This document shows, one piece after another, positions 27,710 to 36,315 of a DNA stretch of 64,000 nucleotides (position 1 is the first letter of the stretch; the number at the start of each line of letters is the position of its first letter). The stretch spans positions 34,972 through 98,971 of the forward strand of contig JAGWUI010000012.1 in assembly GCA_028868515.1 (NCBI GenBank). The letters run 5' to 3'. Under the pieces are notes generated by a model. That model was not told where the DNA came from. It saw only the letters and a list, made by a program, of their open reading frames with translations, and made no database searches. Both the position numbers and the translations under genes were made by a program. Origin of the DNA: Gammaproteobacteria bacterium (lineage in GTDB: Bacteria > Pseudomonadota > Gammaproteobacteria > Pseudomonadales > Moraxellaceae).

Positions 27710-29965
27710 ATGAAACCGAAGCAAACAGAGCGACAAACCCAAATCGTGCGGACCTCTTTGACTTATCGAACAGGACAGTTCAAAACCAATATATCTTCCT
27801 TGGCTAGTGCAATTACGCTGGTTGGTGCGAGTTTGTTTTTTTCGCAGGCTTATGCTGATTCAGCCACTGTTGATAAAGATAAAACAGCTAATGCTAACGT
27901 GCTTGCACCGACACGCGAAGAAAGCATCGTGACTCGGCAAATGGCCTTGCTGATGGATACACAGCATTATCTTAATATGCCGTTGGATGCAAAGACATCA
28001 CGACGCGTATTGGACATGTATTTTGATAATATGGATGCAGACCATTCCATTTTCTTAGCGTCTGATATTGATGAGTTTCGTAAAAAATATGCCGATAATT
28101 TAGGCACAATGATGAAGAAAGGCGATTTGACTGCCGCCTTTGAAATTCAGAAGCGATTTAATCAGAGATTAAAAGATTATTACGATTATTCTCTGGCTCA
28201 ACTGAGTAAGCCACAAAATCTAAAACGTACAGATACGCTCAATACGGATCGTGAAAAAGCCCCGTATTTTACCAGTGTTAAAGAACAACGCACCTACTGG
28301 GATCAACAACTTGTTGCTCAGCTTATTTCGTTGAAGATCGCTCAAGAAGAAGAAGCTGAAAAGCAAGCGGCTCTTAAAGCCGATCCTAAACTTGCTGCGG
28401 GTCAAGATTTGAGCCCTCCAAGTGAGCTTGATCCTGTGGATATGCTCAAAAAACGCTTTAATCGTAAACTCGAACAAATTAACCGTTTAAAGAGTGATCG
28501 TGTTCTTGAGGGAATTTTGAATGCGGCATTAGCAACCTATGATCCGCATAGCCTGTATTTTGCACCTGTAGAGGCGATGGAAATGAATCGCCAAACCACG
28601 TTGCAGCTTGAAGGTATTGGTGTGTCGATTCGTCCAGAGCGTGGTAATGATGACTACACTCGAGTTGAAACACTCGTGGAAGGTGGTCCTGCAAGCAAAT
28701 CAGGCTTGGTAAGGGCAAATGATCGCATTATTGGTGTTGCTCAAGATGGTCAACCGATGGTTGATGTCGTAGGTTGGCCGATTACTGAGGTGGTTGGTTT
28801 AATTCGTGGTAAACGCGGTAGTAAAGTGATTCTGAAACTGCAAGCCAAGGGCGAAAGTCCTCGCGTAATTACACTGACTCGTGATGTGATCCAAGAAGAA
28901 GATTCAGGTGTCCAAGATCGAGTGATTAATATTCAGCGTAATGGTAAAACCTACAAGATCGGTGTGCTGGACATCCCTTCGTTTTATTTGAATTATAAAG
29001 CCCGCCGTGATGGCAAAAACTATCGTAGTGTGAGCGAAGACACCAAGAAAGCATTGATTGATTTGAATAACAAAAAAGTCGATGGCTTGGTTGTCGACTT
29101 GCGCGGTGATCCAGGTGGTTCGCTCGATGAAGTGGCAAAGATGCTCGGATTCTTTATTAAACAAGGTCCATTGGTGCAAATTCGTGATGGTAATGGAGCA
29201 GTCAGCGTTTTCAATGATAATGATGGCGGCGCCGAATTATATAAAGGTCCTATGAATGTGCTGGTGAATCTGGCATCCGCTTCTGCGAGTGAGATTTTTT
29301 CAGCAGCAATTCAAGATTATGAGCGCGGTCTAGTGCTTGGTAGTACGACAACAGGGAAAGGCACGGCACAGGTACAGCTCGATAATCTGGCGTATGGGCA
29401 AGCGACATTAACACAGCGTAAGTTCTATCGCGTCACAGGTGGAAGTACACAGAATAAGGGCGTAGTGCCTGATATTCCTTTTGTCAGTATTTATGATGAA
29501 GAGGATATGGGTGAGCGCAAGGCAAAAAATCCTTTGGCTTGGGATACGATTGCGACTGCACCGTATACACGCGAAGATAACTTGAAGCCTTTGGTTCCGC
29601 AGTTGTTGACAGCAACAGAGGCGCGTCAAGCAAAAGATCCGCAGTTTATTTATCTAAACACCATGAAAGCGATCAGTAATGAAACTAAAAATCGCAAGAT
29701 TCTGTCTTTAGATATTGATAAGCGTCGTCAAGAAGTCGATGCGATTGAAGCGAAGACTTTGGCGGCTGAAAATGCACGACGTAAAGCAACTGGTCTTGAC
29801 CCATATCCAAATTGGCGGACTTATCAAATTGCCTTGGATGCAAGATCTGAAGCGCGTGCAAAAATTTCTGAAGGTAAACGCCCACCTTTGCCTGAAGAGG
29901 AAGCGTTTATCACTGAATCTGGCAATATCTTGATTGATCAGATTTTGGCAAAGAAAGGCAGTTAA
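27710..29965 (+). CDS. prc: Carboxy-terminal processing protease (Tsp/Prc)
   Basis: Periplasmic S41 protease that trims or destroys proteins from their C-terminus and controls cell-wall hydrolases. N-terminal segment ASAITLVGASLFFSQAYA is a signal, after an unusually long 30-residue polar start. PDZ domain at about residues 290-375 (GIGVSIRPERGNDDYTRVE, EGGPASKSGL), catalytic Ser in SASASEIFSAAIQDYERG and Lys in TTTGKGTAQ. A DUF3340-type C-terminal domain follows. 751 residues, slightly longer than E. coli Prc. The start has AAGAGAT upstream. Confidence 0.94.
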   Translation: MKPKQTERQTQIVRTSLTYRTGQFKTNISSLASAITLVGASLFFSQAYADSATVDKDKTANANVLAPTREESIVTRQMALLMDTQHYLNMPLDAKTSRRVLDMYFDNMDADHSIFLASDIDEFRKKYADNLGTMMKKGDLTAAFEIQKRFNQRLKDYYDYSLAQLSKPQNLKRTDTLNTDREKAPYFTSVKEQRTYWDQQLVAQLISLKIAQEEEAEKQAALKADPKLAAGQDLSPPSELDPVDMLKKRFNRKLEQINRLKSDRVLEGILNAALATYDPHSLYFAPVEAMEMNRQTTLQLEGIGVSIRPERGNDDYTRVETLVEGGPASKSGLVRANDRIIGVAQDGQPMVDVVGWPITEVVGLIRGKRGSKVILKLQAKGESPRVITLTRDVIQEEDSGVQDRVINIQRNGKTYKIGVLDIPSFYLNYKARRDGKNYRSVSEDTKKALIDLNNKKVDGLVVDLRGDPGGSLDEVAKMLGFFIKQGPLVQIRDGNGAVSVFNDNDGGAELYKGPMNVLVNLASASASEIFSAAIQDYERGLVLGSTTTGKGTAQVQLDNLAYGQATLTQRKFYRVTGGSTQNKGVVPDIPFVSIYDEEDMGERKAKNPLAWDTIATAPYTREDNLKPLVPQLLTATEARQAKDPQFIYLNTMKAISNETKNRKILSLDIDKRRQEVDAIEAKTLAAENARRKATGLDPYPNWRTYQIALDARSEARAKISEGKRPPLPEEEAFITESGNILIDQILAKKGS

Positions 29966-29983
29966 GAAAATTGCCATGAATAT

Positions 29984-30025
29984 AAAAATCCCCAGCCCTT
30001 TTCGCGAGGTAGCTGGGGATTTTTT
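29984..30025 (+). terminator. Rho-independent terminator after prc
   Basis: AAAAATCCCCAGC (29984-29996) pairs with GCTGGGGATTTTT (from 30012), followed by more T residues. Strong G/C stem and T tract. Confidence 0.88.
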
Positions 30026-30307
30026 GTACTTGCGCCTATTGCGCAAACTTGTTTTTGAGCGGCATTGGCGGTGGATCAGTATCTTTGTTCTTATGAAGCT
30101 TTTTTTCGTGAATAATCCAAGTGATCTTGGTGTTCAGGTCGCTTGAGATGATGTGACAATGTATAAAGAGTAGTCAATGATAAGATATTTAGGCATTTTT
30201 TTTGCACGTTGATGGGTTGGCAAAGTAGAAAGCCTATCGTAGAGTATATTTTGAACATCATATCGTCACGTCGTAGCGTAAGAATAACGCTGAGTGATGT
30301 AAATTTA

Positions 30308-30787
30308 ATGTCTTATCCGAGAGATGATATGCCCAAGTCAGAAAAGCAGATTCAGAATCCTTTGACTAAATCCGAGTACGAGGCACTTTCGGAGTTTCGT
30401 TATCAGTTGAGACGATTCCTGCATTTTAGTGAGCAGGCTGCCCGCTCAGGTGGTTTGACGCCTTTGCAATATCAGTTATTACTTCATATTCAAGGGTTTC
30501 CAGGGCGTAATTGGGCGACTGTGGGTGAGCTTGCCGAGCGTCTCCAGATGAAGCCTCATGGAACCGTGGCTCTGATTACACGCTGTGAGGAGAGTGGGTT
30601 GGTACGTCGGCAAACGGGTGCGACGGATCGCCGTCAGGTTGAGATTCATCTTTTGCCAGCAGGTGAAAAAATTCTGGAGCGACTTGCCGGACTTCATAAA
30701 ACGGAATTGCGTTCACTTCAAAATACTTTCCGTGTTGAGCAAATTACGACATTTAATAATAATGATGATGAGTTCAATAAATCCTAA
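30308..30787 (+). CDS. MarR-family transcriptional regulator
   Basis: Winged-helix regulator of 160 residues from ATG 30308. The DNA-binding part is TVGELAERLQMKPHGTVALI followed by TRCEESGLVRRQTGATDRRQ, the recognition helix and wing. Other in-frame starts are 30209 (TTG) and 30329 (MPKSEKQ); the 30308 start has GAGTGATG eight bases upstream and 30329 has a weak GAGAG. C-terminal tail is Asn/Asp-rich. No clear target: it is followed by two unknown envelope genes on the same strand. MarR proteins usually respond to phenolic or oxidant ligands. Confidence 0.82.
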   Translation: MSYPRDDMPKSEKQIQNPLTKSEYEALSEFRYQLRRFLHFSEQAARSGGLTPLQYQLLLHIQGFPGRNWATVGELAERLQMKPHGTVALITRCEESGLVRRQTGATDRRQVEIHLLPAGEKILERLAGLHKTELRSLQNTFRVEQITTFNNNDDEFNKS

Positions 30788-30925
30788 AAGCTGATGTGTA
30801 TGATGTTCAAAATATTCTTGTGCTAGGGTGAGCTCAGGTTTGATTCTGGCTGAGTCTTTACTAGAAATCAGAAATGGTATGATGAAAGTATAATATATTA
30901 AATTTCAAGGAAAAGTATTAGAACT

Positions 30926-31654
30926 ATGAGAGCAGCATTGATTGTTATTGGCGTTATTTTTTCTATATTCTTTCTCATGCACCGCTGTTCGCAGTCCAGA
31001 ACATCTTCAAGTACTGTACAAAACACTCCGATTGAACAACGGCAGCAAGTGTTAGATCAAATTGTATTATTGCAACCGATTAAACAGTACGCCACAAAAG
31101 ACTATGAAGAGCTTGTGCAAGTTGCAAATGGTACCGCTCAGTCTAGTGAAGTGGCGGCAGCCGTCAAGAGTACATTATGGTGGAAACTGAGAAACATTGT
31201 TGAGGCAAGAGCTGATGACGAGGGACAGCAGCGATGGGCTAAAGCATATTTACAACAACTTTATGATGCGAGGAGTCAGGGAAACTGTTTTCCGATTTCA
31301 TTCCCGTTATATAGCCGAACAACGGTAGATGAAAATAGAGAGTTATTACAACCGAGTACTCAGCGTCAGTCTGCTCAAGCTTTGACCTATATTTTGACGC
31401 ATCATGATGGTATACGAACAGCGGGCGATAGTATGCAAGCATCCGAAGGATGGGCTTCTGTGTCCGACAAATTAGTACGTGACTATGGCGATGATGCAAA
31501 TTTAATTAATGTTGGAGAAACAGCTAAAGATAAGCGTCGGCAGTGTGATGTGGTGATTAGTGCGTTTGAATATATGTTGGCATTGCCTGATGCACAGCAA
31601 GGACAAGTGATTCGCTGGATGTTGCATAATCACATTGCTATTGCTGTATTTTGA
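30926..31654 (+). CDS. Membrane-anchored protein, function unknown
   Basis: 242 residues. N-terminal membrane anchor at about 4-20 (LIVIGVIFSIFFLM), then a Ser/Thr-rich linker and a mainly helical soluble domain with Cys residues. No lipobox, and no known family recognised. AAGGAAAAG precedes the ATG. It is followed by a lipoprotein gene with about 30 bases between, so they could form one transcript. Confidence 0.6.
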   Translation: MRAALIVIGVIFSIFFLMHRCSQSRTSSSTVQNTPIEQRQQVLDQIVLLQPIKQYATKDYEELVQVANGTAQSSEVAAAVKSTLWWKLRNIVEARADDEGQQRWAKAYLQQLYDARSQGNCFPISFPLYSRTTVDENRELLQPSTQRQSAQALTYILTHHDGIRTAGDSMQASEGWASVSDKLVRDYGDDANLINVGETAKDKRRQCDVVISAFEYMLALPDAQQGQVIRWMLHNHIAIAVF

Positions 31655-31685
31655 TAGACATAAGGGGGTTGTTTTGTATTTTTAT

Positions 31686-32312
31686 ATGAAAAATAAGATG
31701 TTTAACACTTTTTTAGTATTGATGATGCTATGTGGCTTAACGGCCTGTGGCCAAGCTGATCATGAACCTCAAGTAGGTGAGTATGGGACGAATTTGGTTA
31801 ATTCTATTCTCTTAACACCGAATCAGCTTGAGGCGCTCAATGTTGCGGTCGAGACCAAACCAAAACCGACAGAACAACGACCAGGAATTGGTATTGGTTT
31901 TAAGGGGGATGCTCATCTGAATCCTTATCGTTTTGTGATCGTTGTCAAAGGCACTGCAATTCATGATGGCCCCATTGAGCTGAAATGGATGGGTGGTGTC
32001 CAAAATGAAAAAACGAATGGATATCATCCAGAAATCTATCAGACGGAGGATAGTCATCACTATCATGCCAATGACCCTGTTTTATTGGTGATTAGTTCAG
32101 ATCCATTTTCTGTGAGTGAGGATAATAGCGGTTTGTTCTATAGTGTGAGTGCGGATCTCATCGCTGCTTCTAATATTAAATTTCAATCTGTAGAGGTGCA
32201 GAGTTGGCAAGGTAAAGCATCCAAATTTAGTTTCACTTCATATCTGAAGTTCTTGGTGATTTTGATGGTGATCGTATTTGGTGTTTATCGTGTCATTAGT
32301 GTTCGGCGATAG
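31686..32312 (+). CDS. Lipoprotein with C-terminal membrane segment, function unknown
   Basis: The ATG at 31686 gives MKNKMFNTFLVLMMLCGLTAC, a lipoprotein signal. The mature part is about 170 residues with a beta-rich look (PIELKWMGGVQNEKTNG) and ends in a second hydrophobic segment (FLVILMVIVFGVYRVIS) and RR. A lipid anchor and a C-terminal helix together would hold both ends in the inner membrane. The frame extends upstream to 31635 but overlaps the previous gene without a ribosome site. Family unknown. Confidence 0.6.
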   Translation: MKNKMFNTFLVLMMLCGLTACGQADHEPQVGEYGTNLVNSILLTPNQLEALNVAVETKPKPTEQRPGIGIGFKGDAHLNPYRFVIVVKGTAIHDGPIELKWMGGVQNEKTNGYHPEIYQTEDSHHYHANDPVLLVISSDPFSVSEDNSGLFYSVSADLIAASNIKFQSVEVQSWQGKASKFSFTSYLKFLVILMVIVFGVYRVISVRR

Positions 32313-32361
32313 GGTTTTAAAAGCGGGGATGTTTCCTTTTGTTAAGTTTTTTTGATTGGGA

Positions 32362-32419
32362 TTGATTTGCATTCGAGTCTTGGTATGATTAATTAGAGTA
32401 ATTACTCTAATTAATCATA
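32362..32419 (+). promoter_or_regulatory. Promoter with 36-bp perfect palindromic operator
   Basis: TTGATT at 32362-32367 and TATGAT at 32384-32389 are 16 bases apart. The -10 begins a perfect palindrome of 36 bases, 32384-32419, with half site TTAGAGTAA. The palindrome covers the predicted transcription start of the HD gene, the usual place for a repressor site. Which protein binds is unknown. Confidence 0.65.
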
Positions 32420-32446
32420 AGATCCATATTAAAATAAGGATGCATC

Positions 32447-33217
32447 ATGACTCAACTTGCACCAGTCGATCGTATAGGTTCCATTGCGTGGCTACGCGCA
32501 ACCGAAGGCAAATTAACTTTAAAAAGCCGTTTAAGACTGATGGGTGAAGTGCTGACACCATCCATGTTAGGTGTTACTCGTAGTCTGTTGCATATCGGTA
32601 AGAACACTAAAATGAATCTGACAGAGATCCCTCTCCCTGATACTGCTGCAGTGAAACATGCTGTGGTGGCATTGGCGGAGTGTGCGACAACAGGCATTAT
32701 TCAACATTCTTATCGTACATATTTATGGGGTGCTGGGTTTGGGCAGATGGGTCAACTTGATTTTGATCCAGAGTTATTGTTGGTCGGTAGTTTGTTACAT
32801 GATTTAGGGATGACGGAACGGTATCATGGACACCATCCGAATTGTCAGTGTTTTGCTGGGGATAGTGCATTGGCGTCTATTGAGGTCATGCAAGGCGTAG
32901 GGTGGGAGACTGATAAAACAGAATTACTTGCAGAAATGATCAGTTTGCACATGAATGGCTATAGTACGCCTGATGATGGTATAGAGGCACATTTGCTGCA
33001 ACAAGGCGCGGGATGTGATGTGGCAGGAATTCGTTATTATGATTTTCATCATGATTATCGTCAGGCGGTGATTCAGCGGCATCCGCGACATGGATTTAAT
33101 CAGGAAATGGCAAATTTTATTCGCCAAGAACATAAAGCTCGACCATCTTCACGGACAGCACTAGTGTACCAAGCTGGGCTGGTGCAAATGATTAAAGCGA
33201 ATCCCTTTACTGATTAG
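32447..33217 (+). CDS. HD-domain hydrolase
   Basis: 256-residue protein of the HD superfamily of metal-dependent hydrolases. H87 (in IIQHSYRTYLWG) and the His-Asp pair H118-D119 (in SLLHDLGMTERYH) fit the metal site, with another His-rich segment HGHHPNC after it. The pattern is close to cyanamide hydratase-like HD proteins rather than to dNTPases or RelA-type enzymes. The substrate is unknown. AAGGATG precedes the ATG. It stands behind a strong palindromic promoter and in front of a hairpin. Confidence 0.8.
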   Translation: MTQLAPVDRIGSIAWLRATEGKLTLKSRLRLMGEVLTPSMLGVTRSLLHIGKNTKMNLTEIPLPDTAAVKHAVVALAECATTGIIQHSYRTYLWGAGFGQMGQLDFDPELLLVGSLLHDLGMTERYHGHHPNCQCFAGDSALASIEVMQGVGWETDKTELLAEMISLHMNGYSTPDDGIEAHLLQQGAGCDVAGIRYYDFHHDYRQAVIQRHPRHGFNQEMANFIRQEHKARPSSRTALVYQAGLVQMIKANPFTD

Positions 33218-33234
33218 TGTGACATGCTCGGTCT

Positions 33235-33265
33235 AGCAACATCCAAAGGTATTTTGGATGTTGCT
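33235..33265. terminator. Hairpin between HD gene and MHS transporter
   Basis: AGCAACATCCAAA (33235-33247) pairs perfectly with TTTGGATGTTGCT (33253-33265). It is stable but has no T tract on either strand, so it may act as an RNA end or protect 3' ends rather than terminate on its own. Confidence 0.5.
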
Positions 33266-33284
33266 CATAGGAAATCGCTTTCGT

Positions 33285-34559
33285 TTATGATTTTTTAATT
33301 CCAAGTAATGCCACTAATGTTAGTAGCGCTGCACCCGCCAAATAAAATCCAACATAAGGCAGTCCATAATTCCCTGCGAGCCAAGTCGCGATATAGGGGG
33401 CAAGAGATGCTCCAACAATCCCTGCGAGATTAAATGCAACCGATGCTCCTGTATAACGGACAGCAGTTGGAAAAAGCTCAGATAATGCTGTACCGAGTGG
33501 ACCATACGTCAAGCCCATGAGTCCAAGACCAATGGCCAAAAATGCAAGCACTTCAAACGAGTTTCCCGCAGAGAATAACGGAGCAAACCCTAAACCAAAC
33601 AATAAAATAGCAATTGTTGCGCCGATCAATACGGTACGTGAGCTAAAGCGATCAGCAAGAAGCGCAGAGATTGGAATTGCGAGTCCAAAAAATAAAACAC
33701 CACCCATTTGTAGAATTAAAAATTCTTCGCGGGAGTAGTGGAGTTTTGAGGTTCCCCAACTGAGTGTAAAAACCGTCATCAGATAAAATAAGACAAAGGT
33801 TGCTAATGCTGCAAATGTCCCGATGAGAATCTGCGGCGAATACTTGGCAAATACTGTTTTGATGGGTAGTTCAACGCGTTCATTGTTGTCGATGGCGTGT
33901 TGGAATGCTGGTGTTTCGGTCAGCGTCAGGCGCACATATAAGCCCACAAGAACCAATACACTACTTGCAATAAAAGGAATACGCCAGCCGAATTGAAAAA
34001 ATTGCTGATCAGTCAAAGTATGAGAAAGCAATAAAAAGAGACCCGTTGAACACAGGAAACCAATGGGTGCCCCCAGTTGTGGAAACATGCCATACCATGC
34101 GCGTTTACCTTCAGGAGCATTTTCAGTGGCGAGCAAAACTGCGCCACCCCATTCGCCACCCAATCCCAAACCTTGACCAAAACGACAGAGCGCAAGTAGC
34201 AATGGAGCGGCTACACCAATGCTGGCATACGTTGGCAGTAATCCAATAAATACGGTTGATAATCCCATCGTCATCAATGCGGCAACCAGCGTGGCTTTGC
34301 GCCCAATTCGATCTCCAAAATGCCCAAAGAGCGCTGAACCAATCGGACGAGCAAAAAATGCCAATGCAAACGTTGCTAACGATTGCAATACCGCTGATGT
34401 CGCATCTGCAGTCGGGAAAAACAGTTTTGGGAATACCAGAACTGCAGCAGTCGCATAGATGTAGAAGTCAAAAAACTCAATCGTTGTACCAATCAAACTG
34501 GCAAAGAGAACTTGTGCGGGTGAGTTGACTGATTTGGCTTGCGTCAGGGATTGACTCAT
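33285..34559 (-). CDS. MFS transporter, metabolite:H+ symporter type
   Basis: 424-residue inner-membrane transporter with about 12 helices. It starts in the MHS style: IGTTIEFFDFYIYATAAVLV, followed by the MFS loop motif GHFGDRIGRKATL and FGQGLGLGGEWGGA. This group includes ProP, KgtP and ShiA, which take up proline/betaine, ketoglutarate or shikimate with protons. The residues visible do not identify the substrate. Divergent from the small monooxygenase gene at 34665. Confidence 0.9.
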   Translation of the reverse strand: MSQSLTQAKSVNSPAQVLFASLIGTTIEFFDFYIYATAAVLVFPKLFFPTADATSAVLQSLATFALAFFARPIGSALFGHFGDRIGRKATLVAALMTMGLSTVFIGLLPTYASIGVAAPLLLALCRFGQGLGLGGEWGGAVLLATENAPEGKRAWYGMFPQLGAPIGFLCSTGLFLLLSHTLTDQQFFQFGWRIPFIASSVLVLVGLYVRLTLTETPAFQHAIDNNERVELPIKTVFAKYSPQILIGTFAALATFVLFYLMTVFTLSWGTSKLHYSREEFLILQMGGVLFFGLAIPISALLADRFSSRTVLIGATIAILLFGLGFAPLFSAGNSFEVLAFLAIGLGLMGLTYGPLGTALSELFPTAVRYTGASVAFNLAGIVGASLAPYIATWLAGNYGLPYVGFYLAGAALLTLVALLGIKKS

Positions 34560-34664
34560 GGATAGCTGCTCTGTTTATTTAGAGTATTTGAAAGTGATGC
34601 AGTCTAGTCGATTTTGAGGTGTGTTATAAAGCATCTTACACAAGATATGGATTGGAGCTGTCGC

Positions 34665-35009
34665 ATGATTGCTGTCATTTTTGAAGTAACACCCTTTGAA
34701 GGTAAAATGGAGAGCTATCTCGCAGCGGCTGCAACATTAGGGCAAAAGTTGCAGGAGATGGATGGATTTATTTCGGTTGAGCGTTTTCAGAGTTTGACGC
34801 AGCCAGAGAAATTATTATCGTTATCTTTTTGGCGAGATGAACAAGCGGTTGCAGCTTGGCGTAATTTTGAGGAGCATCGCCAAGTCCAGAAAGCGGGTCG
34901 GCAGCAGATTTTTGAAGATTACCATTTGCGGATTGCGAGCGTAATTCGGGATTACGGCAAGAATGATCGAGATGAAGCGCCGAATGATTCGCGTGGTGTG
35001 CATGGTTGA
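34665..35009 (+). CDS. Antibiotic biosynthesis monooxygenase domain protein
   Basis: A 114-residue protein with the ferredoxin-like ABM fold: MIAVIFEVTPFEGKMESYLA, then EMDGFISVERFQSL and SLSFWRDEQAVAAWR, the usual segments of the family. Such proteins act on quinones, heme or small aromatics, or have no proven activity. ATG 34665 with GGAG nine bases upstream is preferred over the longer frame at 34614. The divergent MHS transporter may share regulation. Confidence 0.78.
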   Translation: MIAVIFEVTPFEGKMESYLAAAATLGQKLQEMDGFISVERFQSLTQPEKLLSLSFWRDEQAVAAWRNFEEHRQVQKAGRQQIFEDYHLRIASVIRDYGKNDRDEAPNDSRGVHG

Positions 35010-35145
35010 TTTAAGTTTAAAAGTTCGTAAATCATTGACGCAGGCTGGGACTCGCTCCAACGCATTAATTATATCCGTTCGTTGGGTGTTGAGGAGACTC
35101 AGCTTATCGTTAAGCTTCTAAATAAATCTTAAATCGCTTTCTTTC

Positions 35146-36234
35146 TTACCATTGATAAATCCCATATAAACTAAGGCTGAGTCTATGAGCCTTATTTGTA
35201 TTTAAATCATCTGTCATATAGCGTAAGCCGTAGTTCTTATTACCGATGGATAGCCCGTAAGTTTTGGTTTGAGGTTCGATATGGAAGCCGAATTTTTGGT
35301 TCCAAAAATCATGATAAGTATTAAGCTGCCAAAGTTGTATCAGTTGATTGCCATTAACCGATAAGCTCGTTGACCATGGTTGCTGGATTGGCTGATAGGC
35401 GAGTGCGCCGTTAAATTGATAAGGTAGCGGTTGTGTGAAACTTCGATCATCTGATAACTGACCATCAATATTAAAGTGTGGTAACGTATTGATGTTGTAG
35501 GTCATTGAATAGGTTGTGTTAGGCGCTTTCTGCCACCACATCTTGCCTATATTTTCTACAGAAAGATCCAATTTGATTTCAGGTGTAATTAGGCCGCTTA
35601 AAGCGACATCCAATGCCGCGCCATATCCTGTTGGATTTGCAGGATTCCAACCTAAAGTTTTTTCTTTTAATACAGGTTTATCGTAATAATAATTAATGCC
35701 TGCTTGGAGATAGTTGACATTATTCAAGGCTTGCTGAGCATTGTTTGTGTTCGTTTGACCATCGCCTGAGAAATCTCCTTGTAGAAAATGTTGGCCTCTT
35801 AATATGGTGAAACCAGCATTCAAATGCCAATTCGGATTTAGCTCCCAAATTTTACCAAATCGAAATCCTTGGCTTTCTAAAAACGAAGCTTTAATGAGTA
35901 AGTCGTATTGAGATGCAGTATCCAAAGGTAGATTATTTTGAATTTGATAGTATAGTTTTGCTGTATCAGGCGTGAAATGCAACAAATAGTCATAACGCCA
36001 TACAAGACTATATTGGAGTGTATCTTGCTGTTGCTTCAGTTCCATTTTTCCTTGAGCAAAGGCGGTTTTACCATTTTCTAATGGAGCTCCTCGCCAATGA
36101 TCGGTAAAGGTGTGAATGGGTAGTGGAGCGCTGTATAAGTCAGCATCGACATTGAACGAAATTTCAGTTTCTGCGAAACAGGAACTAGTTGTTCCGATAA
36201 GTAAAATCGGGATGAACTTAGAGATAGGATGCAT
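35146..36234 (-). CDS. Predicted outer-membrane beta-barrel protein
   Basis: 362 residues with a signal peptide ending SSCFA and a mature part of alternating aromatic/polar strands. The last residues, LSLSLYGIYQW, end in Trp, the kind of C-terminal aromatic strand that BamA recognises. A short internal segment GDFSGDGQTNTNNAQQA looks like a calcium-binding loop of Asp/Asn. No porin family recognised. It follows the large lipoprotein gene at 36316 by 81 bases with a terminator between, so the two may be functionally linked but are probably transcribed apart. Confidence 0.7.
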   Translation of the reverse strand: MHPISKFIPILLIGTTSSCFAETEISFNVDADLYSAPLPIHTFTDHWRGAPLENGKTAFAQGKMELKQQQDTLQYSLVWRYDYLLHFTPDTAKLYYQIQNNLPLDTASQYDLLIKASFLESQGFRFGKIWELNPNWHLNAGFTILRGQHFLQGDFSGDGQTNTNNAQQALNNVNYLQAGINYYYDKPVLKEKTLGWNPANPTGYGAALDVALSGLITPEIKLDLSVENIGKMWWQKAPNTTYSMTYNINTLPHFNIDGQLSDDRSFTQPLPYQFNGALAYQPIQQPWSTSLSVNGNQLIQLWQLNTYHDFWNQKFGFHIEPQTKTYGLSIGNKNYGLRYMTDDLNTNKAHRLSLSLYGIYQW

Positions 36235-36276
36235 ATAGGTTTTACTTGAGAGAATAGTTTTTATCAGAATGAGGAT

Positions 36277-36304
36277 AAAAAAGGCAGCATAACGCTGCCT
36301 TTTT
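36277..36304 (-). terminator. Terminator between lipoprotein and beta-barrel genes
   Basis: AAAAAAGGCAGC pairs with GCTGCCTTTTT around ATAAC. It lies just past the stop of the lipoprotein gene on the minus strand. Confidence 0.85.
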
Positions 36305-36315
36305 ATCAGATTGGC

